Notes: a model not told the origin generated them from the letters alone. A stretch of 64,000 nucleotides of DNA from Saprospiraceae bacterium (GCA_021738725.1 JAIPBE010000016.1:1-64000), one strand, 5' to 3'. Positions 45,801-54,706 are shown, numbered from the stretch's first letter. A program made the numbers and translations.

Positions 45801-47226
45801 GTCCATCATCAAAGACCCAGGTCCACTTGGTGATCATTGTAGGCGAGTAGGAGTGGTCTTCAAAAAAGAAAGTATCACCCACACATTTCTGGTAGTCATC
45901 AATCTCAAATACAGAGGTCAACAATCGGAAGGTATCCACAATTTTTAGGGTGTCGATACAACCGCCGACCGAAGTCATGATCAGGGTGACAGGTACCCGG
46001 CGTTCGCCATAAACGCTATAAATGTTCGGGTCGACAGGATAGGTGAATACCGGTGATTCTTCTGTGGATGTTGCAAATATGCCAAACGTCCAGTCATATG
46101 TTCCTCCGGAATAATTCGAGCTGTATGGTGTGACGACCGGTGCTGAACAATGTTCAGGAATATCGCTGTAGATCTGCAGATCAATTTCCTCGACCTTGAT
46201 GGTGAAGGTCGTGTCTATCTGACAGGTTTTGGCAGGATTGAACCATGTGTAGGTAACGGCATAAGTGCCTGGCTCATGAAAGGTGACCTTCGGGCTGCGG
46301 ATCACCGCGGTGGAAGGGGTGGCGGCCGGGCCAAAATTCCAACTGTGTACCCCGGCTGGCGTCTGATTATCGGGACTGAACTCCGTCTCCAGGCAAATAG
46401 TATCCGGTAAACTGACCTCCAGGGCATTAGTCCCGACTCGAGCGATATCGGTTGCAGAACCGGTACAACCATAGGCATCGGTGACGATCAATTTAATGGT
46501 GAAGGTCCCGGATTGCAAATAGGTGACGGTATCAGGTGTCAGCCCGGAATTAGAGGTCCCGTTCCCCAAAGTCCACTCATAGGAGAGAGGATCTTTTCCA
46601 GATGAAGTATTCACGAACAGCAAATTCAAGGGTGGCTCACAACTGGAAGGTGGATCGGGGTCTGTTTCGAAAGATGCAACTGGCGGCGTATACACTTCGA
46701 TGAAATCAGTGAAAGACTTTGTGATATTACAACTCGGAAAGTTGGTGATGACCGCCAGCGTGATCGAATAAAATCCTTCCGTTTGATAAGCGTGCATGGG
46801 CGCTGTTTCGTTTGCGCCTACGCCATCACCAAAAGTCCATGACCAACTGTTGGGGATCACGCCCACAGGATAAGCGGTGGTATCAGAAAAGTCGATCTGT
46901 TTCCCGGGACAGTTGGCAGCAGGAGAAGCGGCAATGGTCAGATCAGGCTTTGGATAAACCGTGATCGGGATGGTACCGATAACAGGACTTGATGAGGTCA
47001 GTCTGAATTCGACCTCATAATTACCCGGGGTGATAAAAACATGAGACGGATTGGACAGGTCGGATGTGGCGCCATCCTTAAATGCCCAGAAAAAACTGGG
47101 TTGGCCGGCAGGAGGGGCAAACATTACATTCAAGGGGACACAACCCTCTGTTACAGAGGCAGTTTGTGCTTGCACCAGGATGGGTACAAAGCTGGAGAGA
47201 ATGAACAGCAATCGTAGACGTGCCAT
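42826..47226 (-). CDS. Giant PKD-repeat surface protein with T9SS type B signal
   Basis: 1466 residues from MARLRLLFILSSF; signal peptide ends VQA-QT (about residue 20). Numerous PKD-type Ig domains recur with 'Y-x-W-x-F-G/S-D/N-G' and 'G-x-Y-x-V/I-x-L' (for example NSWSWTFGDGVGANETAPMH, YEWTLGNGTSNSGL, WKWDFGDGTQQFGG-like copies). A Pro-rich spacer (GDPGPPPPPGTPLC) lies near the middle. The C-terminal ~95 residues are the gliding-motility-associated domain (VPNLFTPNGDQTNSYFQIYV to the end), a T9SS type B signal. A secreted or surface adhesin is probable. It contains many cysteines. The 15 upstream in-frame residues are rejected. Confidence 0.9.
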   Translation of the reverse strand: MARLRLLFILSSFVPILVQAQTASVTEGCVPLNVMFAPPAGQPSFFWAFKDGATSDLSNPSHVFITPGNYEVEFRLTSSSPVIGTIPITVYPKPDLTIAASPAANCPGKQIDFSDTTAYPVGVIPNSWSWTFGDGVGANETAPMHAYQTEGFYSITLAVITNFPSCNITKSFTDFIEVYTPPVASFETDPDPPSSCEPPLNLLFVNTSSGKDPLSYEWTLGNGTSNSGLTPDTVTYLQSGTFTIKLIVTDAYGCTGSATDIARVGTNALEVSLPDTICLETEFSPDNQTPAGVHSWNFGPAATPSTAVIRSPKVTFHEPGTYAVTYTWFNPAKTCQIDTTFTIKVEEIDLQIYSDIPEHCSAPVVTPYSSNYSGGTYDWTFGIFATSTEESPVFTYPVDPNIYSVYGERRVPVTLIMTSVGGCIDTLKIVDTFRLLTSVFEIDDYQKCVGDTFFFEDHSYSPTMITKWTWVFDDGQTLETTDPDPPIHIYDTCGLYYPYLIVDDAQGCQDSSYAIEVKVCGCEPDTLNGGGGICIPGDPGPPPPPGTPLCHGDSLIFSVIAGPLVEYFRLETDHDRLFHCPNSTPGFDSLLWVFNHETGWQDYKLSWESIYGDRDSLYLLDLFQVQGAWARPNYRMDCADPHTIQFIDSSMNATHLEWELPDGTLITDPSFTFTFPDTGDYTVYLSAWNEPSECKPHRDSVIVHIRDLKADFNMPPDACLGQPVSLDASASVHVNGTCHQGYTWFFSNGQRPRTWGVPIDSVAFNEPCEQDVILVVTDINGCTQSISKTINIQKIEVTGNVLEENICLPAQITGTASAVVTCGNLDKVVWSVENISTNGTDVTLDIPSGTLVKDKYSYINITAYTTLGCPATTIDSVFVYKPVSSIYLEPGSLICEGEDMTMTGNDFTTYGSYLTYHWTYGNGNGGNGKSVTTTYPDPGAYTIHLFFTEVATGCSDSLTRTIQVQGYPQAAFTSNVDTLDILCYPQNIFFQDASDSGYPLAYNWSFSNGQHSVVNDPATTFEKGTYTATLIVQTSAGCADTITKSYTLIGPEGDFEFDKDFVCLHESLTFTLKDTTDVGDWLWDFGDGTQQFGGNPAVHTYTYLPPDSATIATLVLTDNTGFCTYQLLYPVPIVVVNADFTIPPGFYCPGSLIPLENTSSNATLYQWAFSWGEASDETDPIPTSPGVGTYLIELVAINDTVGCVDTISKPLVIGEIELKQLLGDTICPGDTAVIAVLDSLPGFTFSWTPKSTLIHPDSAVTQATPTVTTTYTVTAADTTGCMATGQVTVVVLEPFSYPPWDTIVVKGVPVTLPGPAQTGYTYLWSPSTGLSCTTCAQPELISDLDQEYTLLIQDQIGCFETTVTYLVDVIPDMIDVPNLFTPNGDQTNSYFQIYVPGGTLDEISVLTMKVYSRWGTLVYDNDTPETGWDGTYKGEPCPMEVYAYVIEVEYLDGRREALRGDITLIR

Positions 47227-47426
47227 CAAAGAATATCTTTCACTGGCATCCAAATTAGATGAGAAACCCAAGAGCAGGTGAAAAAAAAGAACAATTGTCA
47301 GCCAGCGGCTAATACAGTTACTAATTATGCAATTACTGGTATTAGTTTCATAATATTACAAAACAACAGCATTATTCATTGAATTAAATAGTGATGCAGG
47401 CGCAGCCATTTTTCAAGTCGATCATT

Positions 47427-48257
47427 ATGAACAGTTCGAACCAACAGTCAATCCTTCGTGTGACCTTTCTAATCTCCATGATCATCCTGATGTGGAATCC
47501 TCTGCAGGCACAAGCAGTTTCATATACTACGAAGGAGGAAAGCCTGCCATGTATAGACAAGGAGTTTTCCATTTTTGTCCATGTGATCCGGGACAGCCTT
47601 GGGAACTCCGGTATTTCCGTTGAAACAATCGAGGAGCAGTTGGAGGGATTAAATGCGCTGTTTTCTCCGATCTGCGCGCGTTTTTCTATGTGTAATATCG
47701 AATATTACCCCACTTATCAATTCAAGGATATCTGGAAAAAGGATCAGGTGGTCGAAATGGAAAAGAGGTATTTCGTGAGGAATGTCATTAATCTTTTCGT
47801 GATCGAAAGTCAGCAGCTTTATCCGGGAGACCAATGTGGATTCGGTCGACATTTGGGTGTTATGTATCCGGATTCAGGTTCTATTTTTATACAAAAATCG
47901 TGCTTCCAGACAAATATCATCGCCCATCAGCTCGGTCATTATTTTGGCTTACTCCACACTTGGACCGGTAGTGGTGCAGAATTAGTGGATGGCAGTAATT
48001 GTACAACTGCAGGAGACTTCATTTGTGATACGCCGGCAGATCCTTATGATCCTTTTGTCGACGAGCCACCATTTTTGGGTATGGGTAGAGAAGACTGTTT
48101 GTTCATCTATCCGGCCACAGATGCCAATGGGGAGTACTATCGACCGGATGTTGGCAATATCATGTCTGCCTACCAGTATTGCTATTGTGGATTTAGCAGG
48201 CAGCAATTTGCATTGATGGCCTTCCATTATCAAATCAGTCTGGATAAGAAGTGGTGA
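47427..48257 (+). CDS. Pappalysin-like (M43) secreted protein with HQxxH in place of HExxH
   Basis: About 276 residues from MNSSNQQSILRVTFL; the start is uncertain (47391 is also open). Signal peptide ends LQA-QA. The M43 zincin pattern is present: AHQLGHYFGLLHTWTG, then GDFICDTPADP and the Met-turn NIMSAYQYCYCGFSRQQ. The catalytic Glu of HExxH is Gln (CAG at 47928-47930), so hydrolytic activity should be lost, though zinc binding (three His) is kept. It may be a binding protein or an inactivated protease. No T9SS tail. Upstream is AT-rich. Confidence 0.78.
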   Translation: MNSSNQQSILRVTFLISMIILMWNPLQAQAVSYTTKEESLPCIDKEFSIFVHVIRDSLGNSGISVETIEEQLEGLNALFSPICARFSMCNIEYYPTYQFKDIWKKDQVVEMEKRYFVRNVINLFVIESQQLYPGDQCGFGRHLGVMYPDSGSIFIQKSCFQTNIIAHQLGHYFGLLHTWTGSGAELVDGSNCTTAGDFICDTPADPYDPFVDEPPFLGMGREDCLFIYPATDANGEYYRPDVGNIMSAYQYCYCGFSRQQFALMAFHYQISLDKKW

Positions 48258-48287
48258 TCTTCCTCTCTGCACAAACGGATACCCAGA

Positions 48288-48325
48288 AAAAAGCGGCCTC
48301 TTCTGTTCAGAAAAGGCCGCTTTTT
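48288..48325. terminator. Bidirectional terminator between the M43-like gene and fbaB
   Basis: aaaaagcggcc / ggccgcttttt (11-base arms) with an inner ttctg/cagaa stem; A and T runs flank both sides of two convergent genes. Confidence 0.85.
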
Positions 48326-48343
48326 CATTTAGTTAGCCATGGA

Positions 48344-49402
48344 TCAGGCCAACGTAATACTCTTATCCAGATACACATCCTGTACGGCTTCCAACAGGGC
48401 CACACCATCGCCGACCGGGCGCTGGAAGGCTTTTCGCCCCAGGATCAGTCCGGTACCACCGGCGCGTTTGTTGATCACGGCTGTAGTCACCGCTTCCGTG
48501 AGGTCGGCCGCTCCGGAAGAAGCGCCACCTGAATTGATCAATCCGGCACGACCCATATAGCAGTTGGCCACCTGGTAGCGGGTCAGATCGATAGGGTGAT
48601 CGCTGCTGAGTGTATCGTACATCTTCGGATGCGACTTTCCGATTTTCAGTTGGGTGTAGCCTCCATTGTTTGTCGGTAATTTCTGCTTGATGATATCCGC
48701 TTGAATGGTCACACCCAGATGATTGGCCTGACCGGTCAGATCGGCGGAGGCATGATAGTCAATACCATCTTTTTTAAAGCTGTTGTTCCGGGTATAACAC
48801 CAGAGGATGGTGGCCATTCCCAGTTCGTGCGCACGCTCGAAAGCCTCAGCTACTTCGACGATCTGGCGGTTACTTTCGGGTGATCCAAAATAAATAGTAG
48901 CGCCAACGGCGACAGCGCCCATGTTCCAGGCTTCGTCGACAGAACCGAACATGATCTGATCGTAGGATTCGGGAACGGAGAGGAGTTCGTTGTGATTAAT
49001 CTTCACGATGAACGGGATCTTGTGAGCGTATTTGCGACTCATGGTAGACAGGACACCAAATGTCGATGCGACCGCATTGCAACCGGCTTCTATGGCCAGT
49101 TCGATGATCTTCTCCGGATCAAAGTAGATGGGATTGGGCGCAAAAGAAGCACCGGCACTGTGTTCGATGCCCTGGTCGACCGGGAGGATGGACAGGTAGC
49201 CGGTACCACCGAGGCGTCCGTGATTGTGCAAGGTCTGCAAGCTGCGCAGGACCTGATTATTGCGGTTGCTCAGAGTCCAGACCCGGTCAATGAAGTCATG
49301 TCCCGGGGCATGAAGCATGGATTTGTCAATGGTGGTACACTGGTGGTCCAGCAGATATGCTGCCTGGTCACCCAGTAGCTGTTGCAGATTCGAATTTGCC
49401 AT
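48344..49402 (-). CDS. fbaB: Class I fructose-bisphosphate aldolase, FbaB (DhnA) type
   Basis: 352 residues of the archaeal-type class I aldolase family. [21 protein letters not shown] is the family N-terminal signature; the Schiff-base region is [15 protein letters not shown] and the phosphate-binding end [14 protein letters not shown]. It splits fructose 1,6-bisphosphate in glycolysis or makes it in gluconeogenesis. A TACTTTTG -7 box lies 21 bases upstream of the ATG. Confidence 0.95.
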   Translation of the reverse strand: MANSNLQQLLGDQAAYLLDHQCTTIDKSMLHAPGHDFIDRVWTLSNRNNQVLRSLQTLHNHGRLGGTGYLSILPVDQGIEHSAGASFAPNPIYFDPEKIIELAIEAGCNAVASTFGVLSTMSRKYAHKIPFIVKINHNELLSVPESYDQIMFGSVDEAWNMGAVAVGATIYFGSPESNRQIVEVAEAFERAHELGMATILWCYTRNNSFKKDGIDYHASADLTGQANHLGVTIQADIIKQKLPTNNGGYTQLKIGKSHPKMYDTLSSDHPIDLTRYQVANCYMGRAGLINSGGASSGAADLTEAVTTAVINKRAGGTGLILGRKAFQRPVGDGVALLEAVQDVYLDKSITLA

Positions 49403-49423
49403 AACAAGGAACAGTTAAGGCCA

Positions 49424-49431
49424 CAAAAGTA
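49424..49431 (-). promoter_or_regulatory. -7 promoter element of fbaB
   Basis: Minus strand TACTTTTG, an exact TAnnTTTG, 21 bases before the fbaB ATG. Confidence 0.55.
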
Positions 49432-49477
49432 GCTTGCCCCGGCTATTTGGCCTAATCGGATGATGGAGAAGAGAGAA

Positions 49478-50137
49478 CTACACGTTCAGATAGTGCATCA
49501 AGGCATCAAAATTCTCCTTGAGTGACTCGCTGTAGTCAGATTCCTGGTAGGAAGCTTTGACCTTATATTTAAAGCGTTCGAGGCTGGATACGATGCGGCT
49601 CATGGAAGGGGCATGGAGCTTCAATGTGATCTCGATCAGTTCCAATTGGGGTTCAGAGGAGAGGTACATCATCAACACCACGCCATTCTCGCCTTCGATG
49701 ATCCGGGAGATTTCACTGGGGGAATAATCCCGGCGATTGACCTCCAGGATCAGGATGCTGCCGTTCTCTGCGAGGGAGGTGGCCCGGGCCAGATGGGTCA
49801 GCAAGTCTTCCTGGGTGATCACACCCAGATAGTCACCGGCATCATTCAGTACTGGAATCAGGGTCAATTTGGATTGACCGATCACCCGAAGGACCTCCAC
49901 CAGGTGGTCATTCGCATGGACAAATGGTTTAGGGATGGTCAGGGCGTAATTGCCAACTGGCTGATCCAGGTCGCCTTCGAGCAGATCATCTTCGGAGATC
50001 AAACCGAGGAACTGGGTGTTGTTGACGATCGGCAAATGACGGACCACAGCATCCCGCATCAATTGCATAGCATCCTCTCCGGACGTGGATGTCCGCAGGG
50101 GAAGGATGGATTCAGTGATCAGATCTTTTGCCAGCAT
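49478..50137 (-). CDS. CBS-pair protein with ACT-like C-terminus
   Basis: 219 residues. Two CBS motifs (AKDLITESILPLRTSTSGED to about residue 120, including LPIVNNTQFLGLISEDDLL and LIPVLNDAGDYLGVITQEDL) are followed by an ACT-like segment (SILILEVNRRDYSPSEISRI). These stand-alone proteins sense adenosyl nucleotides, often next to enzymes they regulate; none is obvious here. Monocistronic between fbaB and the TM2 gene. Confidence 0.85.
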   Translation of the reverse strand: MLAKDLITESILPLRTSTSGEDAMQLMRDAVVRHLPIVNNTQFLGLISEDDLLEGDLDQPVGNYALTIPKPFVHANDHLVEVLRVIGQSKLTLIPVLNDAGDYLGVITQEDLLTHLARATSLAENGSILILEVNRRDYSPSEISRIIEGENGVVLMMYLSSEPQLELIEITLKLHAPSMSRIVSSLERFKYKVKASYQESDYSESLKENFDALMHYLNV

Positions 50138-50199
50138 GGCGTTGATTCAGTGTTATCTCTATTCAGAAGATGATCAAAAGGGAAAAAATGTTGCACGAC

Positions 50200-50964
50200 C
50201 TATCCGAACAAATTGCGTTTTCGCATGTCAAATTCTTCGGAAGTCAGCATTCCCTGCTCTCTTTGCTCGCTCAATTTGCGCAATTCCTCCAACAAGTTGC
50301 CATCTCCCCCTGATTCAAGGGCTTGATGTTCTGTCAACGGTTTATATCCGTTGGCGACAAACGCCCTGAAATCGGGTTGGATCCGTAAAAAAGCAAGGGA
50401 ATCGTGGGTTTGAATTTTTTCCTCATCCCGAAATCCGTGGGTCATTGCCAGGCTGAGGTGGTGAAATCCTTTTTCGGCATTTTCCATCATAGAATAGGTA
50501 CACGCCAGATTGAAATGAACGGTTGCCGATCGGGGATCCCGTTCCTCTGCCTGCAAAAAATCAGCCAAAGCACCTTTGAGGTCATAATTGCGGAATTTTT
50601 TCATGCCGTTCTTGATGAATTTGCCAGCTCCGCTGAAGATAGCGGCAGGACGAGGAGCACTGCGTGTAGATCTTCGCTGGGCACGTTTCTGATGGCGTTC
50701 TGCACGGGTGGATCTGGGCGCAGCCGTTTCTACACTATTGTATTTCTGATCAAAGGTCTCCTGATCCATGGTAGCCATGAGTATTCCTTCCAATATGGCG
50801 ATCACGGTCAGGATCACCAGGACAACCGGCCAACGAAGGAAAATGGCAAGAAAGAAAAAGACCAGTCGGCCGCTACCGGCATTCCAGCCGCGCAAATACA
50901 TTTTATGCAAACCGACAACGCCGCCGAAAAAAGCAAAAAAGACTGCTACAAATCTGTTTTTCAT
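50200..50964 (-). CDS. TM2 domain / TPR / SHOCT fusion protein
   Basis: 254 residues from MKNRFVAVFFAFFGG. An N-terminal TM2 module (FFGGVVGLHKMYLRG and a second helix to about residue 65), a basic linker rich in Arg/Lys (RAERHQKRAQRRSTRS), one to two TPR-like helices (YDLKGALADFLQAEERDP) and a C-terminal SHOCT motif (LLEELRKLSEQREQGMLTSEEFDMRK). The three modules in one chain are uncommon. Probably an inner membrane scaffold; function unknown. Confidence 0.8.
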   Translation of the reverse strand: MKNRFVAVFFAFFGGVVGLHKMYLRGWNAGSGRLVFFFLAIFLRWPVVLVILTVIAILEGILMATMDQETFDQKYNSVETAAPRSTRAERHQKRAQRRSTRSAPRPAAIFSGAGKFIKNGMKKFRNYDLKGALADFLQAEERDPRSATVHFNLACTYSMMENAEKGFHHLSLAMTHGFRDEEKIQTHDSLAFLRIQPDFRAFVANGYKPLTEHQALESGGDGNLLEELRKLSEQREQGMLTSEEFDMRKRNLFG

Positions 50965-51045
50965 AGGTACTGAGGAAGTGGCAAGTTCAAACATTTTTTT
51001 CGTTTGTTCAAATAACGTGGATCACCTCCGAAATCGCGGGTTTTT

Positions 51046-51834
51046 TCAGACCAACGATCCTTGCTCATCGACGGGAAACAACCGATTTGTCAAGGAGACA
51101 AAGGCATCCACACCCAATTGCTCGGGTCTGAGAGTGAACAGTTCCTCCTCCAGCAGGTCTGGATTCTCGCAAAGAGGTCTCAACGTATTCCGCATCATTT
51201 TCCGCCGTTGACCAAAGGCGGTTTTCACTACCTGGATGAATCGAATTTCGTCGCATCCCAAGGTGGCATTCTCCTTCCGCCGCAAACGAATGACTCCGCT
51301 TTGTACCTTGGGTGGAGGTTGGAAGGCACCCCGATCAACGGTGAACAGATAGGTGCCGTCATACCAGGCCTGGGCCAGGACGCTGAGGATGCCATAATCC
51401 TTATTTCCCGGTCCGGAAACAATGCGCCGGGCTACCTCCCGCTGGAACATCCCCACCATTTCGGGGATGATCTCGCGGTTCTCGATCATCCGAAAAATGA
51501 TCTGAGAGGAGATATTGTAGGGAAAATTGCCAATCAGCTGGAAGCTTTGTCCGTCAAAGACCCGGGTGAGATCGAGCTTCATAAAGTCTTCCTCCAGGAT
51601 CTGTTCCGTCCATTCCGGATGATGCTCAACCAAGTAGGCAACCATATCCCGGTCGGCTTCAACAGCTTTGAATGAGGGGAACCGATCGGCCACAAATTTG
51701 GTCAAAATCCCTTTTCCGGGGCCTACTTCGAGTACCCGACCCTCCGTCAGATCCACACTCAACCCCATGGCGATCTTTTCAGCGATCTCGGGATGCTTCA
51801 GGAAATGCTGACCATATGACTTTTTCGCTCTCAC
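51046..51834 (-). CDS. rsmA: 16S rRNA dimethyladenosine transferase (RsmA/KsgA)
   Basis: 262 residues. SAM motif VLEVGPGKGILTKFV, catalytic IGNFPYNISSQI (family N-L/F-P-Y). It dimethylates two adenines in helix 45 of 16S rRNA (A1518/A1519) late in 30S assembly. The start codon is GTG, giving MRAKKSYGQHFL, the usual N-terminus. Divergent from pdxA. Confidence 0.96.
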   Translation of the reverse strand: MRAKKSYGQHFLKHPEIAEKIAMGLSVDLTEGRVLEVGPGKGILTKFVADRFPSFKAVEADRDMVAYLVEHHPEWTEQILEEDFMKLDLTRVFDGQSFQLIGNFPYNISSQIIFRMIENREIIPEMVGMFQREVARRIVSGPGNKDYGILSVLAQAWYDGTYLFTVDRGAFQPPPKVQSGVIRLRRKENATLGCDEIRFIQVVKTAFGQRRKMMRNTLRPLCENPDLLEEELFTLRPEQLGVDAFVSLTNRLFPVDEQGSLV

Positions 51835-51845
51835 TGGTAAAATGC

Positions 51846-51853
51846 TACTTTTG
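51846..51853 (+). promoter_or_regulatory. -7 promoter element of pdxA
   Basis: TACTTTTG, an exact consensus, gives a leader of about 50 bases before pdxA. Confidence 0.5.
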
Positions 51854-51908
51854 AAGCTCCAAGATGAGTAAAAAGACTGCGTCTCAGACGCATTGTGGAG
51901 GATAACCT

Positions 51909-52982
51909 ATGGCAGTACCAAAAATTGGCATCTCAATCGGCGACGTGAACGGGATCGGTCTGGAAGTGATCATCAAGACATTATCCGAACAAAAGATCCT
52001 CAACTATTGCACCCCGGTGATCTACGGATCCACCAAGGTGGTTAGTTATCATAAGAATATTGTTGCCGGGCACCAGCTGCATGTACAGACAGCCGGGACA
52101 GCTGCAGAGGCCCAACCGGGGAAGATCAATCTGGTGCAGACCTGGCTGGATGATGTCGATATCAGTCTGGGAACAGCGACGGAAGAAAGTGGCAAGTTTG
52201 CCTATCTCTCCCTGGAAGCAGCTGTGAATGATCTGAAATCCGGAGACATCCAGGGCCTGGTCACTGCCCCCATCCATAAACATGCCATGGAGCTGGCCAA
52301 CTTCACTGATATCGGGCACACAGAATATCTGGGGCGCCGATTTGAGGGTTCAGATCCACTGATGATCATGGTCAGTGATACGCTTCGTGTCGGACTGGTG
52401 ACGGGTCATGTACCCGTGGGCAGCGTAACCAGTTTACTGAACAAGGATCGGGTCATAAAGAAGATCGAAGCCATGAACCGGTCGCTCAAGGTTGATTTCG
52501 GGATCGAACGTCCCGTGATCGCTGTGCTGGGTCTCAATCCCCATGCGGGTGATGATGGATTGATCGGCACAGAGGATGAGCAGATCATCACACCTGCCAT
52601 CATGGAGTGTAAAAAAATGGGCATCATGGCCATGGGTCCCTTGCCAGCCGACGGATTTTTTGGCAGCAGGACCTATCAGAAAGTAGATGGGATCCTGGCC
52701 ATGTATCACGATCAGGGGCTGATTCCTTTCAAGGCCTTGAGTTTTGGTACAGGTGTGAATTTTACAGCGGGATTACCGGTGGTTCGCACCAGCCCGGACC
52801 ATGGCGTGGCCTTTGATATAGCAGGTAAGAGCGAGGCTGATCCCGGATCATTTCGGCATGCCTTGTTTCTGGCCCTGGATGTCATTCGTCAGCGTGCAGA
52901 GCATGCGGAATGGCATGCGAACCCTCTTGTCAAATCAAAGGGAAAATTCCGGCCGAGCGAGGATGATCGGGAGGAAGATTAA
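51909..52982 (+). CDS. pdxA: 4-hydroxythreonine-4-phosphate dehydrogenase
   Basis: 357 residues. N-terminal GISIGDVNGIGLEVI replaces the commoner GDPAGIG, as in many Bacteroidota copies. Metal-binding segments TAPIHKHAM, GHTEYLGRRF, LGLNPHAGDDG and AMYHDQGLIPFK are present. It oxidises 4-phosphohydroxythreonine toward pyridoxal phosphate with NAD. It is divergent from rsmA, whose start lies 74 bases away; that pdxA-rsmA neighbourhood is common in bacteria. Confidence 0.94.
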   Translation: MAVPKIGISIGDVNGIGLEVIIKTLSEQKILNYCTPVIYGSTKVVSYHKNIVAGHQLHVQTAGTAAEAQPGKINLVQTWLDDVDISLGTATEESGKFAYLSLEAAVNDLKSGDIQGLVTAPIHKHAMELANFTDIGHTEYLGRRFEGSDPLMIMVSDTLRVGLVTGHVPVGSVTSLLNKDRVIKKIEAMNRSLKVDFGIERPVIAVLGLNPHAGDDGLIGTEDEQIITPAIMECKKMGIMAMGPLPADGFFGSRTYQKVDGILAMYHDQGLIPFKALSFGTGVNFTAGLPVVRTSPDHGVAFDIAGKSEADPGSFRHALFLALDVIRQRAEHAEWHANPLVKSKGKFRPSEDDREED

Positions 52983-53005
52983 AGAGATCTCCAATCAAAG
53001 ATGAC

Positions 53006-54145
53006 TCAGGATCGATGGAGGATCGGGCCCGTTTCGGAAGAATTTGCCTTCGACACGGCGACCGTTTCATGATTCATGACGCCCCCTTGTTGCCGGATGG
53101 ATTCGTTATGGATGGCCTGAATCAGATCCCGTGCGAAGGTTTCGCTGAGGCCTGCCTGCAGCGCGGTTTGCACCCGCGATTCAAAAATATTACTCCATCG
53201 GTTCATTTGCAGGATGGTCACCTCATTTTCGCGTTTGAAGTGACCGATCTCCCGACTGACTTCCATCCGTTGACCCAGACTGCGGATGATCTCCTGGTCC
53301 AGATTGTCGATATCATACCGAAGCGCTTCGAGGTTGGCCAGGAATTCCGGATCATCGACGCTGGTCCGGCGGTGCACGAGACTGTTCAGCGCACTGCCTA
53401 ACTGGTCTGGTGTGAGTTGCTGAGCAGCATCACTCCACGCATGGTCCGGATCGATATGGGTCTCGATCATCAGTCCGTTGAAATCAAGGTCAATGGCATG
53501 TTGGGCGACATACCCGATCAGCGATCGATTGCCGGTGATGTGACTGGGATCGACGATGATATCCAGGGTTGGAAATTGTCGTCGCAGTTCGATCGGCAGC
53601 TCCCACATCGGAGCGTTGCGGTAGATCCCCGGCTTGTACACTGAAAAACCTCTGAAGATGGCCCCGAGGCGAGAGATACCAGCCATGGAAATCCGTTCGA
53701 GGGCCCCGATCCAGAGATCCAGGTCGGGGTTGACCGGGTTTTTGACGAACACTGGGACATCTACGCCTCGTAGTGCGTCCGCGAGCTCCTGTACGGTAAA
53801 CGGATTGGCAGTGGAACGAGCGCCGATCCACAGGATATCCACTCCGGCCTGGAGGGCCAGTTCTACATGCCGTGCAGAGGCGACTTCGATGGCTACTGGT
53901 TTTCCGGTCACCTTTCCCGCTTCTACAATCCAGGGCAATCCGGCTTCGCCAATGCCAGCGAAGGCTTCCGGGCGGGTGCGTGGTTTCCAGATCCCGGCAC
54001 GCAGGATATGTGCACCACGCTCAGCAGCTCCCTTGCAGCTGTCCAGAGTTTGTTCGGCCGTTTCAGCACTGCAGGGTCCTGCGATCAGGATGTGTTCATT
54101 CTCGGGTATGGGCCAGCCCCATTGCCGAACTGGTATCGGTTGCAT
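53006..54145 (-). CDS. Bifunctional DAHP synthase / chorismate mutase (type II CM)
   Basis: 379 residues from MQPIPVRQWGWPIP. The N-terminal ~270 residues are a KDO8P-like DAHP synthase (HILIAGPCSAET, RAGIWKPRTRPEAF, PVFVKNPVN, DPSHITG). The C-terminal ~90 are an AroQ chorismate mutase helix bundle (LEALRYDIDNLDQEIIRSLGQRMEVSREIG). It feeds the shikimate route and makes prephenate. TACCTTCG seven bases upstream supports the start; nine upstream in-frame residues are rejected. Confidence 0.93.
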   Translation of the reverse strand: MQPIPVRQWGWPIPENEHILIAGPCSAETAEQTLDSCKGAAERGAHILRAGIWKPRTRPEAFAGIGEAGLPWIVEAGKVTGKPVAIEVASARHVELALQAGVDILWIGARSTANPFTVQELADALRGVDVPVFVKNPVNPDLDLWIGALERISMAGISRLGAIFRGFSVYKPGIYRNAPMWELPIELRRQFPTLDIIVDPSHITGNRSLIGYVAQHAIDLDFNGLMIETHIDPDHAWSDAAQQLTPDQLGSALNSLVHRRTSVDDPEFLANLEALRYDIDNLDQEIIRSLGQRMEVSREIGHFKRENEVTILQMNRWSNIFESRVQTALQAGLSETFARDLIQAIHNESIRQQGGVMNHETVAVSKANSSETGPILHRS

Positions 54146-54152
54146 CACGCGG

Positions 54153-54160
54153 CGAAGGTA
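54153..54160 (-). promoter_or_regulatory. -7-like element of the DAHP synthase gene
   Basis: Minus strand TACCTTCG (one mismatch) ends seven bases before the ATG at 54145, near-leaderless. Confidence 0.45.
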
Positions 54161-54310
54161 AGGAGTTCCCACATGGAATAAGGAATGTTGGCTTCTTGTT
54201 CACTGGATGGTAATCGGAGATCTTCTCCATATTTTGTTTCTTTGGTCGTGTCAACCCGGATCGTGTGTTTCGTATGCATGAAGTCCTCATCGGGTTTGGC
54301 CCCTATTTTT

Positions 54311-54706
54311 ATGATCCAGGTGACCTGTGCCATTATCGAATCGGACAAAGGTGTGCTTTGTGCACAGCGAAGTACTTCGATGTCCCATCCGGGAAAATGG
54401 GAATTCCCCGGGGGAAAGGTGGAAGAAGGGGAGAGTGAAGAAGAATGCCTGATCCGGGAGATCCGAGAGGAATTGGCGGTGGAGATCAACATCCTGGAGG
54501 CACTGGCATCACATGCCCATACCTATGAAAACGGGTTTTCGTTGGTATTGATCCCCTTTCGCTGCCAGATCCAAAGTGGTGTGATCCGGGCGGTGCAGCA
54601 TGCCGAGGTGCGTTGGGTGCCGAGAAGTGAATTAATATTTCTGGATTGGGTGGGGGCAGATATTCCTATTCTGCAGGCCTATCTGGAAAGGGCTCACGTA
54701 AAGTAG
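54311..54706 (+). CDS. Nudix hydrolase (MutT-like)
   Basis: 131 residues from MIQVTCAIIESDKGVLCAQR. The Nudix box is GGKVEEGESEEECLIREIREEL (Gx5Ex7REUxEE pattern complete). Its length and the HPGKWEFPGGK segment fit MutT-type 8-oxo-dGTP pyrophosphohydrolases, which sanitise the nucleotide pool. The start is chosen by family fit; 42 residues of in-frame upstream sequence are not family-like, and TATTTTTA directly before the ATG could be a weak -7 box. Confidence 0.9.
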   Translation: MIQVTCAIIESDKGVLCAQRSTSMSHPGKWEFPGGKVEEGESEEECLIREIREELAVEINILEALASHAHTYENGFSLVLIPFRCQIQSGVIRAVQHAEVRWVPRSELIFLDWVGADIPILQAYLERAHVK

